Source: Ruminococcus sp. HUN007
GTDB lineage: Bacteria; Bacillota; Clostridia; Oscillospirales; Ruminococcaceae
Length of the DNA: 64,000 bases
Assembly (NCBI RefSeq): GCF_000712055.1
Contig: NZ_JOOA01000001.1
Location: forward strand, 496,001-560,000
Reading direction: 5' to 3'
In this document: positions 44,760 through 54,896 of the stretch, piece by piece
Layout of the letters: every line of letters starts with the position of its first letter
Numbering within the stretch: position 1 is the first letter of the stretch
Notes under the pieces: model-generated
What the model saw: only the letters and a program-made list of their open reading frames with translations
Told to the model about the DNA's origin: nothing
Databases searched by the model: none
Program-made: the position numbers and the translations under genes

Positions 44760-44822
44760 AAGCAGCAAGAATTTTGCTGCTTTTCAATAGCAGTGGACAC
44801 GAAGTGTCCGTTACCTTTTATT
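44760..44822. repeat. Two-hairpin repeat, copy 1
   Basis: GCAGCAA-GAAT-TTTGCTGC hairpin, ATAGCAGTG, then GGACAC-GAA-GTGTCC hairpin. About 62 bp, shared with 45374-45436 in the same orientation. It runs up to the stop of the gene at 44821. Confidence 0.75.
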
Positions 44823-45256
44823 AGTCGACAAAATCATCATCATTTACAGTAACAGCTTCTATATAAAATTCATTAACGATCTGCCTTACAAAACCTGTAG
44901 TGGCCTTGAATGATTCACCTGTCTCGATGTCAGCTATTACAAGCGGATACTTTTTTGGCCTTGGTGTTAAAACCCAGGATAGCATAGCGTTTTTCATCAT
45001 CTGCTATAAAAATACGTCTGTACATGCCTTCTTCGAATCCAAGAAATTTATATTTCCATACATTCCTGTTAAATCTTCTGCATCGTATTTCTTCCGGATC
45101 ACGACCGTTATCGACAGTCAGTGAAGCTGAAAAATCATTTTTATAATATGTGATCGGTCCAAGAGTAATTGTAACATCATACTTTTCCTGAAGCGAAACC
45201 ATTGCTGCTTCAAAATCTTCTTTAAATTTATCCAGCTCTGATGAATTTATATTCAT
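44821..45256 (-). CDS. Hypothetical protein, frameshifted in an A6 run
   Basis: The first 100 residues begin MNINSSELDKFKEDFEAAMV and include VTITLGPITYYKNDFSASLT and RYAILGFNTKAKKV. Removing one A from the six-A run (plus-strand T6, 44951-44956) replaces a premature stop by AKKYPLVIADIETGESFKA, then TTGFVRQIVNEFYIEA and an acidic tail to the stop at 44821: 144 residues in all. The fold is unknown; the N-terminal part may be a coiled helix followed by a beta sheet. The gene is flanked by two direct copies of a 62-bp hairpin repeat and lies between the defence-like locus and the large operon, so it may be a small mobile cargo. Confidence 0.6.
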
Positions 45257-45294
45257 TGGTTTTTTCCTTTATAAAATTATATTTTTATGGTTAC

Positions 45295-45323
45295 ATTATA
45301 CCATATTACAGATTTTTCTTCAA
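45295..45323 (-). promoter_or_regulatory. Promoter of the small hypothetical gene
   Basis: On the minus strand TTGAAG (45323-45318), 17 bases, TATAAT (45300-45295). Confidence 0.6.
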
Positions 45324-45373
45324 CATAATATCTACCTTCCATTTAATGCGGCTGTTAAGAACTGCCCTTACGA

Positions 45374-45436
45374 AGCAGCAAGAATTTTGCTGATTTTCTA
45401 TAGCAGCGAACACGAAGTGTTTGCTTCCTTACATTT
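45374..45436. repeat. Two-hairpin repeat, copy 2
   Basis: AGCAGCAAGAATTTTGCTG, TATAGCAGCG and ACACGAAGTGT match copy 1 at 44760 in order and orientation. The distance between copies is about 615 bases. Confidence 0.75.
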
Positions 45437-45464
45437 AACGGGTACCGCAAATGCAGTACCCGTT
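45437..45464 (-). terminator. Hairpin after the 17-kb operon, possible terminator
   Basis: AACGGGTAC (45437-45445) and GTACCCGTT (45456-45464), a perfect 9-bp stem 36 bases beyond the last stop. The U run is weak. Confidence 0.55.
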
Positions 45465-45499
45465 TGAAGATTAAATATCTCGAATTTGATCCTCTGATC

Positions 45500-47776
45500 T
45501 TAATCAGCTATCCCGGCGAATTTTTCAAACTCTTTTACCGGCATTGGTTTTGAGAAGTAATAGCCCTGGAAGAGCATACAGCCCATGTCGGAAAGGGTGC
45601 TGAACTGAGCCCGGGTCTCGACGCCTTCGGTGAGGGCGACTATTCCGAGGTCCTTGGTCAGGGAGATAACGTTGTGAACGATTATCTTTGCCTTTTCGCT
45701 GGTCTTGTCCCTGTCGAGAAATTTCATGTCGATCTTTAGTACATCGACCGGCATATCCTTGAGCATGTTGAGTGATGAATAACCGCTTCCGAAATCGTCC
45801 ATTTCAACGATAAATCCGGATTCACGGAATTTTTCGAGCATGGCCATTCGTTTTTCAGCGTCATTGATCATGAATGACTCTGTTATCTCGATCCTGAGTT
45901 TTTCCGGCTCAATTCCGAATTCATTTACAAACGAGGTTATCTTTTCATAAACGTCGATGTAGTAGAAATCCTTCGGTGAAATGTTCACTGAAATGAACAG
46001 GTCGGAACCTGCCTTTTTCCAGCGTGAAAGTATACTGCAGGCCGAGCGCCACATATGCTGGTCCACTTCGGCAATGAGTCCGTTGCGTTCGAATGCAGGT
46101 ATGAAACTGCACGGAGGGAGGAAACCAAGTTCCGGATGCTCCCATCTTGCAAGTGCTTCTGCACCGACTATTTTTCCGTTTTCGTCCGCAATAGGCTGAA
46201 GATACGGACATACCTGCATGTTTTCTATGGCTTCGCCCAGCTGTGATGAGAGTTTCTGTTCCATCAGCAGCTTTTCGCGTATAGCAGCGTCGTAAAAGGC
46301 AATGTGTCCGCGTATATCGTCGCTTGTCACGGTAAGTGCAAGAAGTGCTCTGTCAAACAGAAGCGAAATATTGTTTTCACCGTGTTCCGCCTCACATACG
46401 CCCACATTTATGAGAATGTGATATTCCGCTTTGTAGTTGTGTATCATGAAATTCGTCAGAATTTCCTCAATATATTCAGGCTTCCATTCCTCACGCGGCA
46501 TGCAAACGCCGAATGCTGCGCCTATAAGTCTTCCGTAAATACACCGTCTGGAAAGATTGTTCTGTATCCAGGACGCAATGTGCTTCATTGCCTGGTCACC
46601 GAATTCAACGCCAAAAATGTCATTTACCACATTGAAATTCTTTACGTCGACGTACATGATCAGGTATTCAGTATCAGTATCGTTTTCAAGTCTTTCGGAA
46701 ATGCATGTAAAGAGATATTCACGCGTATACAGACCGGTCATCGGATCATGTGTGGCAGCGTACATCTCACGTTTCATACGGTTCTGTTCTTCGGTAACAT
46801 CTGAAATACGAAGATATGTTCCAAGGGACTTTCTTTTTTCATCCAGAGCCTTGTTTTCCTCAAGAGTATAGTAATGTGCATCATCACCGTTTCCGACTAT
46901 ACGCTGAACGCATCCGGTGTCATTTTCACTGCCGGGATTCCTGAAGAGTTCCATAAGAGCGGGTACTGCCTTTTCAACGTTATCTTCATCGACTCCGGTA
47001 AGTTCAAGACCGGCATCGTTTGCCCAGATACACTTTCCTGCCGGATCGAAAATGAAAAGTGATTCATTCATTCCTGATACGATGCGGGAAAGCATACGGT
47101 CAAGCAGCCTGTACGGCCGGTAGTGAAGCGAGAAGAAATAGATGAGTATACCCAGGGCCCCGTATCCGAGCATGGAACGGTCAATCGGTGAATCGGACAT
47201 AAGATATAATCCCTGCCACAGTCCAACGAATATGACCACGTATGACAGCGCGGTGTAGCGCTCACGGTAGATCTTAGGCATTCCGGATGCTGTCTTAAGG
47301 AATATGACAACCACTCCGACCACTATGGAATAGGCGACAAGCCTGTGATATGTCTGGCCGATATACGGTTCAAGCTTCCAGTAGACAGCTCCTTCATAGT
47401 CCACCGCTTTCAGATCAAAAGCATGGCCTGTAAAAGGATTAAGCATGAACTGTATGACATCGACGGCAAGCGGTATATAGACTAACCGCGGGGTACTCAT
47501 AGAATTGTTTCTTGTTTTGCAGTACTCCACCGTAAACCGGGTAAGAGTCAGTACCACGAGGTCTACACCGAGAAAATAAATATAGCTTCCTATAAGCGAA
47601 AGAATTTTCTGATGTGAACCGATGATAATAAGATTTCCCAGCAGAGGCGGTATAATGGCTGAATTAAGTGCTGCTACATAGCGTCCGATCGGCTTGCCCG
47701 AATGTCTCGCCCTGTAAACACACACTAACTGTGCGATAATTACAACTGTGAAAATAAATGAAAATACAGAACGCAC
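45500..47776 (-). CDS. Membrane EAL-domain c-di-GMP phosphodiesterase with degenerate GGDEF
   Basis: Start GTG 47776, with GGAGG upstream; 758 residues. An N-terminal membrane-sensing region (about 1-235) has some seven hydrophobic segments. A PAS domain (about 235-340, ESLFIFDPAGKCIWANDAGL) precedes a GGDEF fold (about 345-500; MTGLYTREYLF) whose active site reads RLIGAAFG where GGDEF should be, so it cannot make c-di-GMP. The EAL domain (about 510-755) is intact: AEALARWEH, NISPKDFYYIDVYE, EITESFM, EMDDFGSGYSSL and EGVETRAQ with QGYYFSKPM. Hence predicted phosphodiesterase, with the GGDEF half perhaps a GTP sensor. It follows a GGDEF cyclase gene by 22 bases and is last in the long operon. 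Confidence 0.9.
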   Translation of the reverse strand: MRSVFSFIFTVVIIAQLVCVYRARHSGKPIGRYVAALNSAIIPPLLGNLIIIGSHQKILSLIGSYIYFLGVDLVVLTLTRFTVEYCKTRNNSMSTPRLVYIPLAVDVIQFMLNPFTGHAFDLKAVDYEGAVYWKLEPYIGQTYHRLVAYSIVVGVVVIFLKTASGMPKIYRERYTALSYVVIFVGLWQGLYLMSDSPIDRSMLGYGALGILIYFFSLHYRPYRLLDRMLSRIVSGMNESLFIFDPAGKCIWANDAGLELTGVDEDNVEKAVPALMELFRNPGSENDTGCVQRIVGNGDDAHYYTLEENKALDEKRKSLGTYLRISDVTEEQNRMKREMYAATHDPMTGLYTREYLFTCISERLENDTDTEYLIMYVDVKNFNVVNDIFGVEFGDQAMKHIASWIQNNLSRRCIYGRLIGAAFGVCMPREEWKPEYIEEILTNFMIHNYKAEYHILINVGVCEAEHGENNISLLFDRALLALTVTSDDIRGHIAFYDAAIREKLLMEQKLSSQLGEAIENMQVCPYLQPIADENGKIVGAEALARWEHPELGFLPPCSFIPAFERNGLIAEVDQHMWRSACSILSRWKKAGSDLFISVNISPKDFYYIDVYEKITSFVNEFGIEPEKLRIEITESFMINDAEKRMAMLEKFRESGFIVEMDDFGSGYSSLNMLKDMPVDVLKIDMKFLDRDKTSEKAKIIVHNVISLTKDLGIVALTEGVETRAQFSTLSDMGCMLFQGYYFSKPMPVKEFEKFAGIAD

Positions 47777-47798
47777 AGTATTCGCCTCCTTTCGATTT

Positions 47799-49121
47799 CT
47801 ATTTTGCAGCAGATTTGCATCTGATCTTGTTTTCGTACATAAGCTTGTCGGACCGTTCGAACACATCCTGAACACGCAGATCCATATCCGGATCAAATTC
47901 AGAAATGCCTGCAGCAAACAGTACCAGACCGTTTGTTTTACTATTCTCAAGGGTGCTGAACATCTGCTCCATAAGGTCACTCCGGCAGTCATAGTCCCTG
48001 CCTTTCAGGATAACGGCAAATTCATCGCCGCCTATCCTGAACACCGGACTGTGAGAAAATGCATTGCATATAACCGTACTTGCCCGCCTTATGTATTCAT
48101 CACCCGCCTTGTGTCCCAGGCTGTCGTTGATATCCTTCAGTCCGTTTACATCACATATCACTATTGCGAAAGGCGGCTGACAGGATTTTTCTATCTGCCT
48201 GTCAAGATCAGCTTCTGCCTCAACATAGGCATGCTTGCTTTTGACTCCTGTAAGAGTATCCTTGCCGACAAGTTCAACAGCATTGTTGTAGTCAAGCTCC
48301 ATACGCTTGATTTTGTCGATATTCGATACCGCAATGATAATATGGTCCGAGTCCTCGGCTGCACGCACAGCGTACAGAGCCATATACTGCGGGTTATCAT
48401 CGATCATGAGCCGGTAGGTCAGATTAACGTGTCCGAAAATCCTTATGGCATTAAGAAGGTTTTCCTTTTTCAGTGCGGTGTACATCATGGACCTGTCGCC
48501 TTCGTAAACGGAGGTCTTCATGTTTTCCTCGCACTCCTCAAAGAACGAATCACCTGAAGTGCCATGCTTAACCCATGAATACTTCGCGCTTGTACTGTAC
48601 TCGGTGTAGTAGTTGGTCAGCACATTCACGTGGTAAATTACAACGTACTGCTGTGCCAGAGCAGTGGCAATATCGCTGAAGGTCCTGATCTCATTCTCCA
48701 TTTCCTTTTCGTGCCGCATCTGCCTGTCAACGTTCTGAACGCCGATTATTATGCTATGGTCAGTGTATGAGCGTATTGTCTTGAGCGAATAGTAACACGG
48801 CACACCGTCTATGACAAGACGGTAACCAAGCGTAAATGACTTTCCTGCCGCAAGTGCTTTCATAACGTTGTCACGGCTGAAAGTTTTTAAAAAGTTTGCC
48901 AGGTCTTCCTTGTATACAAGTTTTTCCGCATTTCCCGGAACATCATCGTAAAAATTCTTTCCGCTCGAAGCTATTGTGAGTTCCTTGTTTTCACCGCTCG
49001 GAACATATTCCACATAACTGTCATCCTCTGCATCGATAACGTACAGGCTGGTATAGTCGTCAGCCAGTGCCAGAGCAAGGCTTGCAAATGACAGTGATTT
49101 TCCTTTGTCTGTATCATTCAT
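47799..49121 (-). CDS. PAS-like/GGDEF diguanylate cyclase
   Basis: Start ATG 49121, preceded by AGAGGG; a GTG at 49151 is possible but lacks a site. 440 residues, no membrane helix. Two related sensor repeats of about 125 residues (SFASLALALADDYTSLYVID... and TFSDIATALAQQYVVIYHVN...) each contain YxxYxxxS-type segments and look like tandem PAS-like domains. The C-terminal GGDEF domain (about 280-435) has DTLTGVKSKHAY, ICDVNGLKDINDSLGHKAGD and an intact active site FRIGGDEFAVIL, so it should make c-di-GMP from two GTP. It pairs with the EAL gene immediately downstream and lies 26 bases after the zinc-ribbon gene. Confidence 0.9.
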   Translation of the reverse strand: MNDTDKGKSLSFASLALALADDYTSLYVIDAEDDSYVEYVPSGENKELTIASSGKNFYDDVPGNAEKLVYKEDLANFLKTFSRDNVMKALAAGKSFTLGYRLVIDGVPCYYSLKTIRSYTDHSIIIGVQNVDRQMRHEKEMENEIRTFSDIATALAQQYVVIYHVNVLTNYYTEYSTSAKYSWVKHGTSGDSFFEECEENMKTSVYEGDRSMMYTALKKENLLNAIRIFGHVNLTYRLMIDDNPQYMALYAVRAAEDSDHIIIAVSNIDKIKRMELDYNNAVELVGKDTLTGVKSKHAYVEAEADLDRQIEKSCQPPFAIVICDVNGLKDINDSLGHKAGDEYIRRASTVICNAFSHSPVFRIGGDEFAVILKGRDYDCRSDLMEQMFSTLENSKTNGLVLFAAGISEFDPDMDLRVQDVFERSDKLMYENKIRCKSAAK

Positions 49122-49147
49122 ATTCTCATCCCTCTGTTTTAATACGA

Positions 49148-49996
49148 TCACATGCGCGCTGCTCTTGCCTCCTTAAGCAGGCGGTCATACCTGATAAGAG
49201 CAAGATGCGGATCGTCAAAGATAACTGCCGAATCATCAGCAAATGAGCTCAGGGTCATGTTATCCCCGTTTCTCGCGCGGAACACCATGTATTCCATAAA
49301 TTTCTCGTAACGTGAGTCAATCACCCTTTTTACTTCATCGAAAAAGCCGTGCTCCCTGGTAAAAGGTCCGGTAACACTTATTCCGCCGAAAGGCTGATAG
49401 TCATAGTTAATAAAATAGCGTTCCGAAAACCTGTCCTCTTCAGTAAGCCTTTCTTCGTCATACACTTCAGTTTTCGTCTTGGTGAGCACACCGTCGCCGC
49501 GTTTCACAAAAGCGTGGAACATACGGCGGTCATTTTCAAATCCAAGTGAAACAAAAGCACGTTCAAAGCTCTTTCTCATAAGCTCAAGTTCGGAAAGTTC
49601 AAGATTCTGAACAAACTTTATTTTCGGACTTACAAAAGGAGTTTTCGTAATAACTGAATTTCCGTCAGGCTGGTTTCCAAGAATAAAACGCACACTGAAG
49701 TCTACTGAACCGGTTTTCTCAAATCCGAGATATTCGTAGAAAACCTCCCCGTCTGTCAGGGAAAACTGCGTATTTCTTACCGCATCATCCTTTTCCTGAG
49801 GCATTATAAGGTCCTTAAGATGAATATCTTTAAAGTCCGGTACCGTACGCGGATAAACAAGCTCTCTTCTGCCTGCAAGGGAGTCTTCGGAAACGTCCTC
49901 AAACTTAAGCAGCGCACCGCAGTCCGGACACTTTGCATCCCGTATTTTTCTGGTGTACGGTCTGCCTTTGCATTTTTCGCAGTAGTATACTTCCAT
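49148..49996 (-). CDS. Zinc-ribbon hypothetical protein (related N-terminus to the protein at 61064)
   Basis: 282 residues. The N-terminus MEVYYCEKCKGRPYTRKIRD, then AKCPDCGALLKFEDVSEDSL, is a four-Cys zinc ribbon that matches the first 50 residues of the protein at 61064-62059 almost position by position, up to SLAGR. The rest (about 55-282) is unrelated: a region with EYLGFEKTGSVDFSVRFILG and FGGISVTGPFTREHGFFDEV, mixed alpha/beta and soluble. Not recognised. It overlaps by one base the gene before it, placing it near the end of the operon. Probably a scaffold or adaptor within the same apparatus. Confidence 0.72.
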   Translation of the reverse strand: MEVYYCEKCKGRPYTRKIRDAKCPDCGALLKFEDVSEDSLAGRRELVYPRTVPDFKDIHLKDLIMPQEKDDAVRNTQFSLTDGEVFYEYLGFEKTGSVDFSVRFILGNQPDGNSVITKTPFVSPKIKFVQNLELSELELMRKSFERAFVSLGFENDRRMFHAFVKRGDGVLTKTKTEVYDEERLTEEDRFSERYFINYDYQPFGGISVTGPFTREHGFFDEVKRVIDSRYEKFMEYMVFRARNGDNMTLSSFADDSAVIFDDPHLALIRYDRLLKEARAARM

Positions 49997-51153
49997 CAGA
50001 GTGTCACCTCCATGAGTTCACTGTAGAGAAACATTACTGATGCCCTGTCGTCGGAAAGCTTTACGGCCGGTGTTATGTCACTGAGTTTCCGTTCTTCCTC
50101 TCCCTCACGCAGGAAAATGTATTCTGTAAAGTCCGGAAGCTTTTCACCCTTTATTATCTGCATGAAACTTCTCTTCTGTTCCTTCGGCGGATGATATTCG
50201 AGTATCAGTTTCTTCCCTGAAAACTCCGCTGTAAGCTCACTGCCGTAAGGAACAGCTTTTCTCCTTGACTTTTCATCAGTGCCGTTTCGTGCAAGATATT
50301 CACAGACCGACTGGTACATTCTGAAAAGCTCTTCAAGCTTTATTTCGCTTCCCGTCTCCCTTTCGTAGCTCTCATAGGCTATACTTCCCGTACCGGGGCT
50401 GTTGTCAGGACGGCACAGCATGAAACGGTACTTAAGTCTTCCCTCCGTCGTCTTTGTGATGCCTGCGTAAGGAACCAGCGTGCCGAAATCAGCTCCGGTG
50501 TTTTCCGGCTCAGGATCGGCAGGTATTTCGGTGCATTCATCCTCTGCAAAGAAAACATTTATTTTCACTTCATCGTTTTCTGAAGAATAGTCATAAAGAC
50601 TTTTTTGCTGATCCCCGCAGACAAACGAAAACGTACGTGAAGTTCTTTCAAGGGATGCTTTCATGGTCCTGAACCATTCCTTCTGCGGGAAAACATATTT
50701 TCCGGGAACTATGTCTGCCTTAAGGCTTACAGGATCAGGCTTTGCTTCCCATCCGTAATCTGAGATATACTGATCATAGCAGGTACGAGAAGCACCGCTC
50801 ATCATTGCCAGCGCATCAGGGATTATTTTTCTCAGATCTTCGGTGTCACTGCTTTTTACGACAAAACCTTCGGTGGAACAGATAGGTCTTCCGAACTCAT
50901 CCTCACCGCATATATGACAGAAACGGCACAGCATGCTTATCCTGCGTCCGCTGATGAACATGAAGCTGTCTGCTGTATTTTCAAGTACGTTCACCCTGTC
51001 CTCGGGGAGAACATCACGTATCTTCATAATAAAGCTCACTGTTTTTCTGTACTCGCGGTATTCCTCAGTATAGCTTTCAAGCCATTCAGGAAGATACATA
51101 TCAAAATAGTCATGCGTCCTTGTTCTTCCGTATAAAAAAACATCGGCATTCAT
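49996..51153 (-). CDS. Hypothetical operon protein with a Cys-pair motif
   Basis: 385 residues from ATG 51153, with AAGGAGGTGA ideally placed. No homologue is recognised. Near residues 80-95 CRFCHICGEDEFGRPIC carries four Cys and one His, suggesting a small metal site. The remainder is mixed alpha/beta and soluble, with an Asp/Glu-rich stretch (AEDECTEIPADPEPENTGAD) and a C-terminal part ending MFLYSELMEVTL. It overlaps the zinc-ribbon gene by one base, and starts 16 bases after the GTPase gene. Part of the 17-kb operon; function unknown. Confidence 0.65.
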   Translation of the reverse strand: MNADVFLYGRTRTHDYFDMYLPEWLESYTEEYREYRKTVSFIMKIRDVLPEDRVNVLENTADSFMFISGRRISMLCRFCHICGEDEFGRPICSTEGFVVKSSDTEDLRKIIPDALAMMSGASRTCYDQYISDYGWEAKPDPVSLKADIVPGKYVFPQKEWFRTMKASLERTSRTFSFVCGDQQKSLYDYSSENDEVKINVFFAEDECTEIPADPEPENTGADFGTLVPYAGITKTTEGRLKYRFMLCRPDNSPGTGSIAYESYERETGSEIKLEELFRMYQSVCEYLARNGTDEKSRRKAVPYGSELTAEFSGKKLILEYHPPKEQKRSFMQIIKGEKLPDFTEYIFLREGEEERKLSDITPAVKLSDDRASVMFLYSELMEVTL

Positions 51154-51169
51154 CTGCAGAGTCACCTCC

Positions 51170-52201
51170 TTATCCTGAAACTGCACTTATTCCTCCGCTT
51201 TCCGGCCTTACCTCACATACGAGGCTGTCGGAAACGCGGAGACTGTTGTACGGTATTCGTATGAACCGCAGCACGACATCGCTCTCCTCGAGCTGCGTTT
51301 TAAGTATTTTCATCCTGTTTCTGTATTCACGTGACATCTTCGTCAGAACAGATGCATTTTCCATGTCACTTATCCTTAAGTGAAGAGCTGTCACCTCTTC
51401 GCTGACAGTCCTGTAAATGCTGTAGAAAAGCACGCTGTCTATGCCGTACGGAACTATTTCAGCATCGGGCGTTATCCGGTTTGTCACCGGATCAACGCAG
51501 TTCCTGCCCACTGCTGATGTGCGTATTATGCCATAGGTCCAGCCGTTTCTTTCTATTATCCTGACAGTAGTCTCAAAGGCGTGCCTTATTCTGTCGGCAA
51601 GGAGCTCACTGTCTCCGGTCACCTCAGGTGAATCATCCTTGGTGAGCACGAACAGTACAGTCATCTTTTTGTTCATGAACTGGTTCGTGTTGAAGAAAGT
51701 GTTTATATCGTCACTTCCGAGTGCGGCACTTATCTCGCCTGCTGTTTCAGCCCTGCTCAGTCTTATTGCATCGGCGAATATCAGAAGCACATTGCTTGCA
51801 AGCAGCTCGTTTCTTACATCCTTAACTTCATCGCCGGACCGCTCGTTTACCAGATTACCGACGAAACCTCCCTTGTAGTCGATAAAGCTCACGCTGCAAA
51901 GCGGCACGGACGTACTGTATGTGTCGTCAAAGAGATCAAGCATGTACTTTTTCGTGTTCTCGGTGCTTACCGAAGTGAAATTCCTGTTGTTTCTGATGGA
52001 ATAACGCCGGACATCACCTATGCTGGTCTCGGACATGTCATCCGCCTGATAAGGCAGTATTTTGAAAAGATGGCTTCTGTCATCGTTGCGGCTGTCCTTT
52101 ACCTCTATGTTTCCTGAAATGAAGGTATCGCATATTCCCGACAGGAACGCAGTCTTGCCGGATCCGCTGACGCCTATCATTGATATTTTTATATCCTGCA
52201 T
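51170..52201 (-). CDS. Small GTPase-like P-loop protein
   Basis: 343 residues. G1/Walker A is ISMIGVSGSGKTAFLSGI (residues 7-24). A G3-like DxxG is in SFIDYKGGFVGN, and G4 is FVLTKDD (TKxD). A SAVG-type G5 candidate is in IRTSAVGRN. This set indicates a TRAFAC-type GTPase resembling the double-GTPase/gliding-type NTPases found in bacterial conflict operons. The C-terminal 90 residues form a helical region. ATG 52201 follows GGAGG and overlaps the AAA+ gene by 13 bases. It is presumably the regulatory switch of the operon system. GTPase call good; partner unknown. Confidence 0.8.
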   Translation of the reverse strand: MQDIKISMIGVSGSGKTAFLSGICDTFISGNIEVKDSRNDDRSHLFKILPYQADDMSETSIGDVRRYSIRNNRNFTSVSTENTKKYMLDLFDDTYSTSVPLCSVSFIDYKGGFVGNLVNERSGDEVKDVRNELLASNVLLIFADAIRLSRAETAGEISAALGSDDINTFFNTNQFMNKKMTVLFVLTKDDSPEVTGDSELLADRIRHAFETTVRIIERNGWTYGIIRTSAVGRNCVDPVTNRITPDAEIVPYGIDSVLFYSIYRTVSEEVTALHLRISDMENASVLTKMSREYRNRMKILKTQLEESDVVLRFIRIPYNSLRVSDSLVCEVRPESGGISAVSG

Positions 52202-54862
52202 ACATCCTCCGCCTCAAATCTGTATTTTACTTCCGCAGGTACATCCTTCATGTCTCGTATCCTCGGATATCGTTTCTTTCTCATTTCCGTCAGCATCTTC
52301 GCTACAGCCCGGGCGTTTCCGGTTTTCTCAGTACGTGTCCGGTACAGTTCCTCCATCTCTTTCCGTACAAGTGCAAGCGCTTCATCAGAGCAGGTGTCCT
52401 TTGAATCACGGCACATTTTCAGAAAGATCTGCGTGAGCTGCTCAGGATCATAGTCATTGAAATCGTAGCGTGTGCAGCGCGAGAGTATGCCTGCATTCGA
52501 CGCGATAAAATCTTCATACTCGCTGGAATAGACAATGAAAACGACATTGAAGTTCCTGCGTTCATCGACCATGCGGTTCATCATGGAATTGAGCGCTGCG
52601 TGGCCGTAGTGCCGGTCCTTTGAAAGCTGGTAGGCTTCCTCAATGACAAGAACGGTATTGTTCTGCGCCGCCTCATCCATTTTTTCGTTTATGAGTTTCT
52701 GTGAATCGCCCACATGGGTGCCGATCAGTGATGATGCATCCACTATGACCGGACTTCTTCCTCCGAGTATGCCGGTGGCGTAGTAGAGTCCTGCCAGAAG
52801 CTTCGCAGCTGTCGATTTTCCGGTACCCGGATTTCCGACCCAGATCATGTGTTCCGGACCCGGATATTCTATTCCCTTGTCGCGGCACTCGTCGAAAAGG
52901 CTGCACTGGTCGTCAAACATCTGTTTAAGGAAATCAAGGCCGATATACTTTTTCAGATCGCTGTAGGCCTCCTCCCTTGTGGAGGCTCCGAATCCGTCAA
53001 ACAGATGTACGGAATCCCCGAAATCTGCCTTCAGAACTTCCGGTTCCGCTTCCTTTGCACGCATCTGTGCGGCAGCGGTAACTGACTTTGCAAGAGTAAC
53101 TATGTCGCGGGCGTTACCGAAGGTCTTTCTGTCACGCTCCCTGTAAAGATTTACAAAATAACAGGAAAGTCCCTCATCCACCTCGGCGGAAAGTGTGAGT
53201 CTGTTTCTCCTTATGCAGTCCCGGAATATCTTTTCGAGAACATCCGGCCTGTAGTCATCTATGGTTATGACATTCTTCATGCTGAACCTTGAAGGAAGAC
53301 CTTCGTTCATCTTAAAAAAGTCAGCCATCTTCGAGCTGTATCCGGCAACAACGACGCAGAAATGATACTTCGGGTCAGTCATTGCCGCAACAAGTGTGTT
53401 TATAACTTCAGCACAGTAGTTTTTCACCGCCGGATGATGAGCCGTCACTCAGATTCACAAGCGAATACACCTCATCGATAAAGAGCACACCGCCCTGGGC
53501 GCGTTCAACGGCATTTACCGTGTTTATTGCTGATGCACCAAGATACTGGCCTACAAGAGTGTCCCGCGAAGCACAGACAGTATGTCCTGAACTCAGAATT
53601 CCGTGTTTGTAGAGAATACGGCCGATAAGACGTGCTATTTCTGTCTTGCCCACACCCGGATTGCCTTCGATAACGAAGTTTGGTATTTTATAGTTTCCGG
53701 TACATTCTCCCGGACTTTCAAATCGTTCAAGAGTGAAAATTCCCTCTCTCTTCGTATCTGTACCTGAACTGCTGTATTTTAAAAAGTTTTCATATTCATC
53801 AATGTTTCGTTTTATTACATCACATGCATTTTCCCAGCCCTGGTGTCTTCTGCTTTCAAGCACTTCCTCCGGATCTTCCGGAGAATACCGTACATCCTTT
53901 TCAGAATAGATACGGTTTATCGTATCAGCCGAAAACGGTATCCTGTCACCTTCGGCATCACGCAGAAATGTTTCAGTACGGTCGCGGAAAGTATTAAGTC
54001 CGCTTTCCGATTCACGGCAGTAAAACTGCATGGTATTTACTATGCTTTCGATGTTCTGTTCGTTCCAGTCAAAGGTTATCTTCTTTATTCCTTTTTCCGT
54101 TTTTATTCCGCGTACCGCCCAGTAATAAAGCAGATAACGCATCTCGTCGCTTCCCGGATGCTTTACTATGAGACAGTTGTCAGAATTGAACTTTCGTCTT
54201 CCTTCATGGTCTTCGGCTATAAAAAGTGAGGAAAGTGACAGCTCGCTGCTGCTCTGGAGCATCTGCTGGATCTCTTTCGTTCCGAGTCCCTTTGAAAGAA
54301 AAATGCATATGTTCCTGTTGTCAGCAGGCATAGATTTCCAGCTCTCAAAAAGGCGGTTGTAGTTACGCCGGCTTACGGAATCGGTACGGTTCACAAAGTC
54401 GTCAAAGCTCGTGAAAACAATGGCTGTACGCTTTTTACGGCTTTCCATAAGAGCCTCGGCCTTGTGTATGAAGTCGGCATCGCTTTCCATAGGATAACGC
54501 ATGCGCACTTCCTTTTCCGGAGTCTTTTTTTCTTTGCGGACTGCCGGGTTCTTTTCCTTTATTCCGAAGACGTTGAAAATGTCTTCCTCATCATCTTCCG
54601 GAGAAACCGGATCATCCGCAGGCTCCTCGCCGCTGCTTCCTGAAATCACATAGTTTTCAGCACTTTCACTGTCGTGAAAATACAGTCCTGAACCGCTTCC
54701 CGAATAGAACAGCACACACTCATAGCCAACCTTTTTCAGATATCCGCAGAGGTACTGCTCAAAACTCATTATCTGAAGATCAGGTGTACAGAATGTATCG
54801 GTTATATTTCCTGAAATACTGAAAATACGATGTGATGAATATTCAAAGATCGATCTTTCCAC
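52189..54862 (-). CDS. Tandem AAA+ ATPase (CbbX/SpoVK-like), frameshifted in an A5 run
   Basis: Start GTG 54862, with GAGGTG 6 bases upstream. After an N-terminal region of about 330 residues (including KKRTAIVFTSFDDFV, which looks like a decayed P-loop strand) comes AAA+ domain 1: Walker A EGNPGVGKTEIA, Walker B VLFIDEVYSL. Domain 2 (about 620-890) has Walker A WVGNPGTGKSTAA and Walker B VLVIEEAYQL. The supplied frame breaks in GGEK; removing one A from the five-A run (plus-strand T5, 53420-53424) gives SSGGENYCAEVINTLVAAMT, exactly the CbbX/SpoVK continuation. The joined chain is 890 residues. CbbX-type ATPases remodel protein complexes. In this operon it is probably the motor. Confidence 0.82.
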
Positions 54863-54896
54863 TTTTCTCACCTCTTTCGGACGGGGTCCGTACCCT

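Noticed and set aside
47748..48557. 269-residue plus-strand frame opposite the diguanylate cyclase
   Set aside because: Complement of an intact GGDEF gene, with no ribosome binding site.
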